Part shown: positions 16,080 to 25,193 of the stretch, piece by piece
How positions within the stretch are numbered: position 1 is the stretch's first letter
How the letters are laid out: every line of letters starts with the position of its first letter
Source of the DNA: an uncultured Clostridia bacterium
GTDB lineage: Bacteria; Bacillota; Clostridia; TANB77; CAG-508
Direction: 5' to 3'
NCBI GenBank assembly: GCA_934130285.1
Contig: CAKOXT010000001.1
Span: forward strand, 434,001-498,000
Length of the DNA: 64,000 nt
Program-made: the position numbers and the translations under genes
Notes under the pieces: generated by a model
The model's input: the letters and a program-made list of their open reading frames with translations, nothing else
The model's database searches: none
Told to the model about the DNA's origin: nothing

Positions 16080-16991
16080 TCTCTTTTATATTCCTTTTTA
16101 TTTTTATCTAAAAAGTACACTCCTTGTACTTTTTCTTTTTTATATTTGTCTAATATAATTATTTTTTCTATTATGTTGTATTTTAGTAGCTCTTGAAGCT
16201 CTGGATTAATTTTAATATCATTTAAGGAATTTCCATGAGCTGTTAATAAAGCTTTTGTTCCTGAACACATTGCGTAATATATCATTTTACTGTCTTCTAT
16301 TCCTCCTATTTCGTCTACCGCTATTACTTCTGGCGCCATTGATCTTATTAATAATTTAATTCCTATTTTCTTTGGAATATTTGATATTACATCTGTTCTC
16401 AATCCTAAATCTGTTTGTTCGAATCCCTTGTACATTGAAGCTAATTCATTTCTTTCATCAACCACACCTACATTTAGTCCTTTATTATATTTGTTTCCAT
16501 CACTAATTTGTCTTATTAAGTCTCTTAGTAATGTTGTTTTTCCAGTGCCGCGGACTACCTACTATTAAAGTATTTTGAAAATCGCCGTTTTCGTACAGCT
16601 CATGCAAAATAAAATCTCCGCAGCCTTTAATTTCTCTGGCAATTCTGAAATTCATTCCAGATATGTATGAAATGTTGGTAATTTTTTCATCTTCATTTAT
16701 TGCGTTTCCTACTACACCAACTCTATGTCCTCCAGCTAGTGTTATAAATCCTTGTGATATTTGTTTTTCATATGTATATATAGAATTTTCGGTGACTTTT
16801 TCTAAAGTTTCTAATAAGTCTTTGGCTGTAACTTTGTAACTTAAAATCATTTCTTCATTATTAAATTTTAATATAATATTCTTATTTCCTCGAAGTCTGA
16901 TTTCTTCTAAAGTATCAGCTTTTTCTTTTATGATTTTTGTATTTAATAAATTATAAATATTTTTAGATAAATAATTAAAAACCTCTATCAT
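16070..16991 (-). pseudogene. spoIIIAA: Stage III sporulation ATPase AA, frameshifted in the Walker A motif
   Basis: Two frames together make one SpoIIIAA. The N-terminal 146 residues (ending QNTLIVGSP) are normal, then the reading breaks where GxPGxGKTT is expected. Removing one C from CCGCGGC near 16550 restores SPGTGKTTLLRDLIRQISDG and joins the second frame, which contains VGVVDERNE and the Walker B region VIAVDEIGG. The repaired product has about 306 residues, the normal length. SpoIIIAA is the ATPase proposed to energise the channel. The rest of the operon is intact, so a sequence error or very recent mutation is more likely than old decay. The start follows AAGGAG. Confidence 0.85.
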
Positions 16992-17172
16992 TTAATTACT
17001 CCTTTTCTTTAAGCTTGTACTATATAAATATATTCATGTTCTTTGAATTTAGAACCTATTTTTAGCAATTTTTTCTGGATTTTCTGATATGATTTTTCGA
17101 CATATATATTGACGAAATTTGTAAAATGGAGTAAGATTTATTTGTATTTTTAAGGGGAAGTAAGGTGCCATT

Positions 17173-17610
17173 ATGTATAGTGAAAAAAAATTTAAAATAA
17201 CAATTTTACTTACAAGAATAAGAAGATATCTTTTTATTTTCTTTTTTGTAATATTAGGATTAATTGGTGCATATGTTGTTTCAGAATTTTTAACAGAAAT
17301 TGCCCGCGTATCTAGAGAAATTGCTAATACAGTTATGATTGTTACTGGTGTTTCTGTTTTTGCTATTGGATTTATTTTAACAAGCAATTTAGAATTTAAA
17401 ATTCAGGAAGCATATTTAGAAATGAAAACTTTAAAGAAATTAAACTTGGTTTCTTTTAAATTAGATAAACTTTTAGAAAGCTCTGGTATCTCTATTTCAG
17501 ATGAATTAGCTAAAGAACTTCAATCTGTAAATGAAGAATTAACTATGAAAAAAACTAAAAGCAAAAGTTCTAAATTACCAAAAATAAAATTAAAATCAAA
17601 AAATTCATAA
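17173..17610 (+). CDS. Small two-helix membrane protein with basic tail
   Basis: A 145-residue protein I do not recognise, encoded divergently from spoIIIAA. Two membrane helices (about 19-40 and 53-72) are followed by a helical soluble part (EAYLEMKTLKKLNLVSFKLD) and a Lys/Ser-rich tail (KTKSKSSKLPKIKLKSK). The tail suggests contact with nucleic acid or anionic lipid. The ATG follows GGGGAAG. It ends at a bidirectional terminator shared with the convergent gene. Confidence 0.55.
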   Translation: MYSEKKFKITILLTRIRRYLFIFFFVILGLIGAYVVSEFLTEIARVSREIANTVMIVTGVSVFAIGFILTSNLEFKIQEAYLEMKTLKKLNLVSFKLDKLLESSGISISDELAKELQSVNEELTMKKTKSKSSKLPKIKLKSKNS

Positions 17611-17650
17611 AAATAAAGAGCAGATTTAAATATCTGCTCTTTATTTTTAT
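17609..17650. terminator. Bidirectional intrinsic terminator
   Basis: AAATAAAGAGCAGAT and ATCTGCTCTTTATTT pair with a short loop and carry A and T runs on either side. It separates the convergent genes ending at 17610 and 17656. Confidence 0.9.
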
Positions 17651-17655
17651 TTACC

Positions 17656-18933
17656 CTAATTTGTTTTTATTGTTACTGATGTAATCAATCTTGATTTATA
17701 TGTTGCTTTTATTTCATATGTTTTTGAACTATCTAGTGAATCTGTTAATGCTACTAATTTTTCTTTATCTGTCCCATCTTCTTCTGTGTCATCAAATTTT
17801 ACTGATATTACTTGACTTTCGTCTGTTGCTGACTCATTAATTGATGTAATTGCTTCTATTAATGATTTAACATCTGTTGAGCTTTTTTCGCTTCCAACAT
17901 ATGCTTCAACTTTAGCATTTATTATTGCTTTTTCTTGTTCAGACAATTCTGTATTTGTTTCTTCTGAATTGCCACTAGACCTTGATTTTAATTCTTCAAA
18001 TGATTTTAATTTATATCCATCATCTGTCTTAATAAATGTATATTTATAATCTTTTATTTTATTTAGATCAACATACTGGGAAACTGTATCATAAACATAT
18101 CCATCTGCATCTTCACTTGAATCTGTTCTCAAAGATTCTTCATAATCAGTATATGAGAATGCTGTTAATACACTATCATCTACAAAATCTTTTGTTTGAA
18201 AATCATATTCTGCAAATAATTGACATCCCATTGCATTTATTTGCTCTGAGAAAAATGGATCAATAAATATTGGTTTTACATATACTTCTATTTTACTATT
18301 GTATTTTACTGCTTTTGTTATTATTTCTGTTACTTCTGGTGGATTTGATTCTTCTACATCACTTTCTTGTACTTCATAATTAGCAGTGTTCTTGTTATAT
18401 GTGTATCCTATTGTTTTATATTCATCTATAAAATTTGTATCACTATCGAACAAACTAAAATCTTTATATTCTACTACGCCATCTTTAAATATTTTTTGAG
18501 CATATTCATCGATTTTATCTTTAGATACTGATTTTGTGCTACCTTCTTTATCCATATCTGAATTAGTAACTTGTGCCATTGCTAATTGTAATTTTAATTC
18601 ATTTCTTATATTGTCATTATCTTGGTCGAAGCCACCTGATGCATAAACTGCGTACTTAGCAAATGTCTTTTTGTTTCCTGCTAATTTGTATGCATCTTTT
18701 ATATCATTGTCACTATTTATTAAGTCCTCAGATGTAATTTCTTCTCCTACTTCATCATCTACTGATGGCTCATTTTCTTCTTGTCCAGAGTTTGGAGAAT
18801 TTGAAATTAATGGTTCATCTGACTTATTGTTCTTATTGCTACCTAATATAATTACACATGTTAATATTATAGCTACTAGTAGTGCAATAAAAATGACAAG
18901 TGCCACTAATGGTATTCCTTTTTTTCTTTTCAT
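17656..18933 (-). CDS. Membrane-anchored extracytoplasmic protein, unknown function
   Basis: A 425-residue protein. One membrane helix at about 8-30 (VALVIFIALLVAIILTCVII) is followed by a low-complexity acidic linker (SDEPLISNSPNSGQEENEPS) and a long outer domain with many Asp, Ser and Tyr residues. No cysteine or catalytic motif stands out. The segment around 225-330 (YVKPIFIDPFFSEQINAMGC and YKYTFIKTDDGYKLKSFEEL) looks like two related beta units. No family recognised. The ATG follows AGAGGAG. Its own transcript is likely, since a promoter-size gap of 116 bases precedes it. Confidence 0.5.
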   Translation of the reverse strand: MKRKKGIPLVALVIFIALLVAIILTCVIILGSNKNNKSDEPLISNSPNSGQEENEPSVDDEVGEEITSEDLINSDNDIKDAYKLAGNKKTFAKYAVYASGGFDQDNDNIRNELKLQLAMAQVTNSDMDKEGSTKSVSKDKIDEYAQKIFKDGVVEYKDFSLFDSDTNFIDEYKTIGYTYNKNTANYEVQESDVEESNPPEVTEIITKAVKYNSKIEVYVKPIFIDPFFSEQINAMGCQLFAEYDFQTKDFVDDSVLTAFSYTDYEESLRTDSSEDADGYVYDTVSQYVDLNKIKDYKYTFIKTDDGYKLKSFEELKSRSSGNSEETNTELSEQEKAIINAKVEAYVGSEKSSTDVKSLIEAITSINESATDESQVISVKFDDTEEDGTDKEKLVALTDSLDSSKTYEIKATYKSRLITSVTIKTN

Positions 18934-19049
18934 ATTTTTATCTCCTCTTTAGTAATTTATATTAATTATTAAATATAATTAAATCTATATTTAATATTTT
19001 ATTTACGTTTTAAATTATATATTTTACAATTTGTTTTTTCAATATATTG

Positions 19050-20054
19050 TTAGCAATTTTTACATAATACTGTTTTTAATCCTATATCTAAGTCTATTTG
19101 TCCACTTTTAGACTTATAGTCTAAATCTATTAATTCTTTTAATATTTGTAATATTTCTTTTTCTTTAAAATATTCAGCCTGCTTTCTATACTTAGTTGTT
19201 AAAAACACTTGATTTGGCTTTAGTGATAATACTTCCACCAAATCTCGTCTTTCTTTTAGAGCTAATTTGGTTAAGTATATTTTTCTAAAATGATTATATA
19301 ATGTAATTATTATTTTTTGTAAAGGTTCTTTATTATATATCAAATTATTTAGTACTTCTAATGCTTTTTCAGTATTTTTTGTTCCTAAATAATCTGTTAA
19401 ATCAAATATTATTGCTTGAATTTCTTTTATAGTTAATTTGTCTATGTCTTCTTTTTGAATCTCACCATTTTCTCCAGCGTATTCAATAAGTTTTCTTATT
19501 TCATTAATTAAATCTTGCATACTTGTTCCAGCTGTTTCAATTAAATAATTCAAGTTTTGATCACTTATTTGTACTTTGTACATTGCACAAATTCGCTTTA
19601 ATCTATTTTTTATTTCTATTGGTTTTAATTCTTTAGTTTCAATTATAACTGCATTTTTTTCTACTGTTTTATATAGATCCATTTTATGAACAGTTTCTTC
19701 AATAAAGACTATTACAACTGCTTCATTTATTATATCCATATTCTCTGAAACATATTTTTTAAATTTCTCTTTCATTGGTGATTTGCAGTCTTTTTTGAAT
19801 AAATTAGAATCCCTTATTATAATCAATTTTTTTTCATAACCAAATGCTGGGGTTTCTATGTCTGATATTAATGTATCTATATTATTCTCATCTAACAAAA
19901 TATAATTTATTCCTAAACTTAGTTCTCCAAATATTTTCTTTATTTTTCTTAAATATTCTTGTTGCAGATATTTTTCTTCTCCATAAAATACATATATTCC
20001 ATGTAAATTTTGATTTTTCAAATCATTTTCTAAGTCTAATATATTGGTAGACAT
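19050..20054 (-). CDS. holA: DNA polymerase III subunit delta
   Basis: A 334-residue clamp-loader subunit that opens the sliding clamp at replication forks. IYVFYGEEKYLQQEYLRKI opens the N-terminal AAA-like domain; as usual for delta there is no Walker A. The later IQAIIFDLTDYLGTKNTEKAL segment and LEVLNNLIYNKEPLQKIII are typical of domain II-III. It is the last gene of an apparent operon with 18 bases to the debranching-enzyme gene. Confidence 0.88.
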   Translation of the reverse strand: MSTNILDLENDLKNQNLHGIYVFYGEEKYLQQEYLRKIKKIFGELSLGINYILLDENNIDTLISDIETPAFGYEKKLIIIRDSNLFKKDCKSPMKEKFKKYVSENMDIINEAVVIVFIEETVHKMDLYKTVEKNAVIIETKELKPIEIKNRLKRICAMYKVQISDQNLNYLIETAGTSMQDLINEIRKLIEYAGENGEIQKEDIDKLTIKEIQAIIFDLTDYLGTKNTEKALEVLNNLIYNKEPLQKIIITLYNHFRKIYLTKLALKERRDLVEVLSLKPNQVFLTTKYRKQAEYFKEKEILQILKELIDLDYKSKSGQIDLDIGLKTVLCKNC

Positions 20055-20072
20055 TTGTTTCTCCCTTATAAA

Positions 20073-22097
20073 TTATTTTTCTAACATTATTTTTATAACT
20101 TCGGAAACGCTCCATGCTTGGGCAAATGCTCCTTTAGGTTCATATGGCATTTTTGAATCATATAGTTCAGAAATGCTACCTAAGCATCCCTCTTTCATTG
20201 AATGTGTAAAACTCTTTTGATAATTATTAATTATTTTTTCATATTCTTTTTCTAATTTTTTCTTTTCTGTCTTATCTTTTTCATTATTTATTACTGTTTT
20301 ATAACTTGCAATGTATAATCCTGCTAACCAAGGCCATGTAATTCCTTGATGATAACTCATATCTCTTTTAAACCCGTCACCTTCATAAATTGCTATGTAT
20401 TTCTTATCTTTTGATGATAAGGTAGCTAATCCATATTTAGTGTATAACTCTTTTGTAACCGTTTTTAGCATTTCTTTTGCTTTTCCGTTTGTTAATATCA
20501 TTACTGGATATGTTGTTGATAATGCAAATAATTGATTTGGTCTTATCTCATTATTTCCAAGCACATCATAAAGACATTTATTTTTTTCATTGTAAAATTT
20601 CTTATTAAAGTTTGTTCTAACTTTTTTAGCAAGTTCTTTGTATTCTTTTTCAGCTTCTCCATCTTCAAATTTATTAGCTAGATTTTCAACAGTTTTTAAA
20701 GCATTATACCATAAGCTATTTACTTCTACAGCTTTTCCATTTCTTGGTGTTACTGCAAAATTTGATACTTTTGCATCCATCCATGTTAATTGAGTATTTT
20801 CGGTACCTGCAGATATTAATCCGTCTTTGTCCATGTATATATTATTCTCGTCTAAATCAATTCCATTTTCAAAATGATATATTACATTTTTCAAAATATC
20901 ATATAATTTTTCTTTAACAAAATCGTAATCTTGAGTATATTCTAGATATTTGTTAATTTGTTCAAATAATAATAATGAGCTATCTACGCTATTATATAAT
21001 GGCCTGCTATCATATCCTGAATATCCATTTGGAACTAGTCCAAACTTAATATCTTTTGTCATCATTAATAGAACTTCTCTTGCTATATCAAATCTTTTTG
21101 TTTTTAGCAATAATCCTTCATATGCAATTAGTGAATCTCTTCCCCAGTCTAAGAACCATGGAAATCCCGCTATTATTGTGTGTAATGCAAATTTAGGTCT
21201 GTATGTAACAAAGTTGTCTGCTGCAATTACTAAATCTCGCATTTTCTCTTGTTCACTTTTACTTTTAGTTACATCAACTAATTTACTATTATCAATTATT
21301 TTACTTAATCTTTTTTCCTCGTTTAGTAATACAGCTTTTCCATCAATTTCTTCTATATTCTCTTCTAATGCACATACAATTGTAAAGTTTTTAATTTGAT
21401 TTGCTTCTATTTCTATTTCATATCTTCCTGGGACAAACAAATCTTCTTCAGGATAAAAACCTCTTTTTTCTTCTTCAACATAAAACATATTTTTAAATAT
21501 GTCATTATGATGTTCAATATATTTTCCTTCCTTAGAATATAAATATACTGGCGTTGTTTTGTTATCATCTACTACTATTCTAATTTTATTTTCTTTTATT
21601 TTTTGGTCTACTTTATATTCGTGCTCTGTACTCATACAATGAAAATCTCTAAAATTCATTATTGGAGCAATTTTCATTAATGCTTTCTGATTATTTTTTG
21701 TATTATCAACCGTATAATATACACAAACAATATTTTTTCCATACACCATTGCAATTTGCTTTTTTACTATTATTCCGCTTTCTGTTTCATAGTTAAATAT
21801 AGGATAGTATATTTTTTCAAATTTTTCTAATTTTTTATATCCCTCTGATATATAGTTTTTACATACATTACTATATAAAATTTCTTCTTTGTCAGCTGTT
21901 TTAATGCTTTCGTCTAATTTTGATAACACTACATATCTTCTTGATGGAGGCACTAATGGAGCAACAAGTAATCCATGATATTTTCTAGTATTAATTCCTA
22001 ATACTGTTTGTGAGGCAAATCCTCCTATTCCGTTCGTTATCAACCATTCTTTTGTTAATCCACTTTTAAGTTCTAAATCTTTCTTACTTAATTTCAT
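20073..22097 (-). CDS. Glycogen debranching enzyme (amylo-alpha-1,6-glucosidase, GH133)
   Basis: A 674-residue cytoplasmic enzyme. The N-terminal domain opens with EWLITNGIGGFASQTVLGIN and TRKYHGLLVA, and the catalytic (alpha/alpha)6 barrel has GFPWFLDWGRDSLIAYEGLL, with the Asp in WGRD as a likely catalytic residue, and later GITWPWLAGLYI. It removes single glucose stubs at alpha-1,6 branches during glycogen or maltodextrin breakdown. Flanked by yvcK (carbon metabolism/cell wall) and holA on one transcript. No other glycogen gene is in the window. Confidence 0.9.
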   Translation of the reverse strand: MKLSKKDLELKSGLTKEWLITNGIGGFASQTVLGINTRKYHGLLVAPLVPPSRRYVVLSKLDESIKTADKEEILYSNVCKNYISEGYKKLEKFEKIYYPIFNYETESGIIVKKQIAMVYGKNIVCVYYTVDNTKNNQKALMKIAPIMNFRDFHCMSTEHEYKVDQKIKENKIRIVVDDNKTTPVYLYSKEGKYIEHHNDIFKNMFYVEEEKRGFYPEEDLFVPGRYEIEIEANQIKNFTIVCALEENIEEIDGKAVLLNEEKRLSKIIDNSKLVDVTKSKSEQEKMRDLVIAADNFVTYRPKFALHTIIAGFPWFLDWGRDSLIAYEGLLLKTKRFDIAREVLLMMTKDIKFGLVPNGYSGYDSRPLYNSVDSSLLLFEQINKYLEYTQDYDFVKEKLYDILKNVIYHFENGIDLDENNIYMDKDGLISAGTENTQLTWMDAKVSNFAVTPRNGKAVEVNSLWYNALKTVENLANKFEDGEAEKEYKELAKKVRTNFNKKFYNEKNKCLYDVLGNNEIRPNQLFALSTTYPVMILTNGKAKEMLKTVTKELYTKYGLATLSSKDKKYIAIYEGDGFKRDMSYHQGITWPWLAGLYIASYKTVINNEKDKTEKKKLEKEYEKIINNYQKSFTHSMKEGCLGSISELYDSKMPYEPKGAFAQAWSVSEVIKIMLEK

Positions 22098-22116
22098 TTG
22101 TATTTCTCCTAATATC

Positions 22117-23661
22117 TTATTTGTCTAGCTTTTCCATTTCTTTGTACAATTTCTGATTTTGGTTTTTCTTTTCATTTGAAGTTTGAATTGACTCTATTCT
22201 CTCACTATATTTAGCATTAAACTTACTTTTTCTTTTGGCTCTTGTTTGTGGTTTTCTTGCTTTTTCAAATTTCTTTTTCTGTTTCTTGATTCTATTATTT
22301 TCTTTTCTCTCTCTTTTTAACTCGTCTTCAAGAATTGAATTGACTAATACATATTCTGGAGTACTTTCTTTATCTCTAAATTTCAAATCATTACATATTA
22401 ATTCCATAATTGATGATGCAATAGCATCTGAATTGTGTCTTATGTACTCTCCTTCGATTTTGGATAAATTCTTTTGAATTATCTTTATTCCTTTTTTAGT
22501 AGCTTTATCAATATCTTGAAGTACAATATCTTGTCCTTCTTGATTATATTTTCTGACATATTCTGGGACAATTTCTCCAGTGTCTGCTATGCAGTAATCA
22601 ATGATATCTCTGCCAGTGTGCTCAAATAATGCCTCTAAGTGATCTGTTATAGAATAGTTATCTGTTTGACCTGGCTCTGTCATAATATTTGTAATATAGA
22701 ATTTTAATGCTTTACTTTCTTTGATTGCTTTAGATACATTTTTCACAAGTAAATTTGGTAATACATCAGTATATAAACTTCCTGGTCCTATGATAATTGC
22801 ATCAGCATCTTGAATTGCTTCTATAACTCCTGGTGCTGGTTGGCAATTAGATGGACTGTTATATATTCTTTTTATTTTGGTTATTTTGCTATATGTAACT
22901 TGAGGTATTTTCTCTTTACCTTCTACTGTAGTGCCATCTTCTAATTCTGCACAGATCGTAATTTTATCTAAAGTTGCTGGTAATACTTGACCTGTAATGT
23001 TTAATATTTCTGTACTCTTTTTCAAACCAACAGATGTTGATTCAAACATTTCATTCATTGACTCTAAATAAATATCTCCGAAATTTAGATTTTTTAATCT
23101 TTCATTGTTAAATTGCCAATAGAATAAATTTCTCATTAAATTTTCTTTATCTGATAATGCAATTATACTTTCTTTTATCTCTCCATATGGTAGAGCGCTT
23201 AATTCTTTTCTTGAAATATTTTCTGCTGTAACACTATTGTCTTCAGCCATATTTACTATTGCTGTGATATTGTTTGTATATTTTTTCAAGCCTTTGATTA
23301 CAGTGTTTAGGCCATTTCCGCCACCTATTACAACTATTTTTGGTCCTTCATCATACATTGTTTTATTGAATATTAATCCTTTAATATTCAAATTAGCTTT
23401 TCTTCCTTTTTCAGTTGATGTGTTATTTGCTTCTATTAATATTTCCAAAAGTCTTTTTTGCATAAATATAAAACCAACAACTACAGCTGTGAAGCCTAAT
23501 ACAAATGCTACAACTATTTGTATTACTTCTTTTGGTCTTAAAACCTTATATTCTAATATACTTGCAAAAGCAAAACATGTTAAACATATACCAACAAGTA
23601 TTAAAAGCATCCATCTTTTTATTTTTGTTCTAGAATTGAACCAGCTAAAAAAACCTTTCAT
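22117..23661 (-). CDS. yvcK: YvcK/CofD-like protein with N-terminal membrane anchor, divergent active-site loop
   Basis: A 514-residue protein. Two membrane helices (about 17-36 and 46-67) precede the CofD-like domain. GGGNGLN (113-119) and IIGPGSLYTDVLPNLLV are the family marks. The usual D-D-G-G-S-S-G loop and PPGDIRN motif are replaced by AEDNSV (139-144) and LPYGEIKES (157-165). The last 90 residues are rich in Lys and Arg. YvcK proteins bind UDP-GlcNAc and support GlmS and peptidoglycan synthesis on gluconeogenic carbon sources; adjacency to murB agrees. The loop change may alter the ligand or chemistry. Confidence 0.8.
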   Translation of the reverse strand: MKGFFSWFNSRTKIKRWMLLILVGICLTCFAFASILEYKVLRPKEVIQIVVAFVLGFTAVVVGFIFMQKRLLEILIEANNTSTEKGRKANLNIKGLIFNKTMYDEGPKIVVIGGGNGLNTVIKGLKKYTNNITAIVNMAEDNSVTAENISRKELSALPYGEIKESIIALSDKENLMRNLFYWQFNNERLKNLNFGDIYLESMNEMFESTSVGLKKSTEILNITGQVLPATLDKITICAELEDGTTVEGKEKIPQVTYSKITKIKRIYNSPSNCQPAPGVIEAIQDADAIIIGPGSLYTDVLPNLLVKNVSKAIKESKALKFYITNIMTEPGQTDNYSITDHLEALFEHTGRDIIDYCIADTGEIVPEYVRKYNQEGQDIVLQDIDKATKKGIKIIQKNLSKIEGEYIRHNSDAIASSIMELICNDLKFRDKESTPEYVLVNSILEDELKRERKENNRIKKQKKKFEKARKPQTRAKRKSKFNAKYSERIESIQTSNEKKNQNQKLYKEMEKLDK

Positions 23662-23696
23662 TCTTTCTCATCCTTTCTAGTTGCAATTTTCTATTG

Positions 23697-24584
23697 CTAT
23701 AATATAATAACTTCTAATTCTAATTCTTTATCAAATTTTTCTTTTATCGTTTCTTTGGTATATTTAATTAATTTTACAATATCTTTTGCAGTAGCATTTC
23801 CTGTATTTACGATAAATCCAGCATGTTTTGTAGAGATTTGTGCCCCACCTATTGTGTATCCTTTTAATCCAGCTTCATCAATTAACTTAGCAGGTATACA
23901 ATCTTCGCCTCTTTTAAATATGCTTCCAGCGTTCGGCATATCTAATGGTTGTTTTTCTTTTCTTGATTCCATAAATTGTTTTCTATTTGCTTTTATTTCT
24001 TCAATATTGCCCTTTTGTACTTTAAATGTGCAACCAATTATGATCCACTTTTTATCAAAGAAAATACTATGTCTATATGCAAAATTTTGCTCTTCATTTG
24101 TTAATGTTCTTATTTTATATTTTTCATCAAGAATTGTAGTTTCTAATAAAACATCCTTTATTTCTGAACCATATGCACCTGCATTCATTTTAACTGCACC
24201 GCCTATAGTTCCTGGTATCCCTGATAAAAATTCATATCCAGAAATTCCTTTTCTGTATGTAAATTCTGAAAGTAATGCAACTGGAACTCCGGCACCAACT
24301 GTTATTTTGTCCTTTTCAATTTTTAAATGTTTAAAATCTAATTTTATGATGATACCTCTGAAACCAGTATCCTTTACTATTACATTACTTCCATTGCCTA
24401 ATATATAGATTTTCATTCTCAAGCTTTTTGAAACTTTAAGAACATAAATTAGTTCTTGAACATCCTGTACTTTGACGAAAAAATCAGCTGTTCCTCCTAC
24501 TTTAAATGATGTATGTTTTGACATATTTTCATTCATTAAAACTCTTTCTTCTGGAATCCCTTTTATTAATTCATCATAAATCAT
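23697..24584 (-). CDS. murB: UDP-N-acetylenolpyruvoylglucosamine reductase
   Basis: A 295-residue FAD enzyme that reduces UDP-GlcNAc-enolpyruvate to UDP-MurNAc in peptidoglycan synthesis. HTSFKVGGTADFFV starts the FAD-binding domain, with GNGSNVIVKD and GIPGTIGGAVKMNAGAYG following; the catalytic Ser lies in MPNAGSIFKR. It is the type II form (no extra domain), usual in Firmicutes. Operon with yvcK downstream (35 bases) and a prepilin-like gene upstream (8 bases). Confidence 0.95.
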   Translation of the reverse strand: MIYDELIKGIPEERVLMNENMSKHTSFKVGGTADFFVKVQDVQELIYVLKVSKSLRMKIYILGNGSNVIVKDTGFRGIIIKLDFKHLKIEKDKITVGAGVPVALLSEFTYRKGISGYEFLSGIPGTIGGAVKMNAGAYGSEIKDVLLETTILDEKYKIRTLTNEEQNFAYRHSIFFDKKWIIIGCTFKVQKGNIEEIKANRKQFMESRKEKQPLDMPNAGSIFKRGEDCIPAKLIDEAGLKGYTIGGAQISTKHAGFIVNTGNATAKDIVKLIKYTKETIKEKFDKELELEVIIL

Positions 24585-24592
24585 ATTTCCTC

Positions 24593-25045
24593 CTATTTTA
24601 TATATAAAATTTTATTATTTTCTGGAGTTATTTTGACTGTACTGTTATAACATTCTCCTGTGTAATAATTCACAATATATGTATCTTCTGTATTAGTTAT
24701 TCCTATTTCCTTTAATTGTTCAGGTGTAAGTGTATAATAAATTTTATCAACATCGCTTTCACCCCAATATTGATTTTCTTCTTCCCAAACTATATCACCA
24801 TCGGGTTTTTGACTGCATTGTGTTCCAACTATAAAGCTGGCATCTCCTGTTGTTTTATATTGCTCATATTGTTCATATATTGCATGATGAACAGCCTCTA
24901 AATCTGCAAGCAATTGTTTTTCTTTACTGTAATTTGCACCTGTAATTGAATAATTAATCGTTATTGCTGCAATTATAGCTAATACTATAATTGTTATTAC
25001 TAATACTATCATTGTAATTCCGTTATTATTTTTTATCTTTCGCAT
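24593..25045 (-). CDS. Type IV prepilin-like protein
   Basis: A 150-residue protein with a class III signal: a short basic leader, Gly9 at the cleavage site and the hydrophobic GITMIVLVITIIVLAIIAA helix. The usual Glu5 of mature pilins is replaced by Val (ITMIV), so assembly into a pilus is uncertain. The C-terminal 100 residues carry two cysteines that could pair. GITxIxLVITI starts of this sort are common in gut clostridia. No pilus-assembly gene is nearby; the gene opens the murB-yvcK operon. Confidence 0.7.
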   Translation of the reverse strand: MRKIKNNNGITMIVLVITIIVLAIIAAITINYSITGANYSKEKQLLADLEAVHHAIYEQYEQYKTTGDASFIVGTQCSQKPDGDIVWEEENQYWGESDVDKIYYTLTPEQLKEIGITNTEDTYIVNYYTGECYNSTVKITPENNKILYIK

Positions 25046-25122
25046 AGTTAAAGTCCCCCTTTTTAGGATAAGCTTATCATATCATTTTTTCTCTTTTTTT
25101 ACAAGAATTAATCAGACAAAAG

Positions 25123-25166
25123 CATAAAAAGTCTATACGAATTTTACTTCATATAGACTTTTTTAA
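25123..25166 (-). terminator. Intrinsic terminator after the glycosyltransferase gene
   Basis: On the minus strand AAAAAGTCTATA and TATAGACTTTTT pair around a loop of about 14 bases and are followed by T residues. It marks the end of the pnp-glycosyltransferase transcript. Confidence 0.85.
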
Positions 25167-25193
25167 TTTTACATTTTACTTTTGATACCTAAA

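Noticed and set aside
16503..16600. Programmed frameshifting in spoIIIAA
   Set aside because: No slippery heptamer or downstream stem; the break is a single added base inside the essential P-loop, and the gene is not frameshift-regulated elsewhere.
23755..24408. A 217-codon open frame on the plus strand opposite murB
   Set aside because: Antisense to a clear murB with all motifs; no start signal and no recognisable domain.
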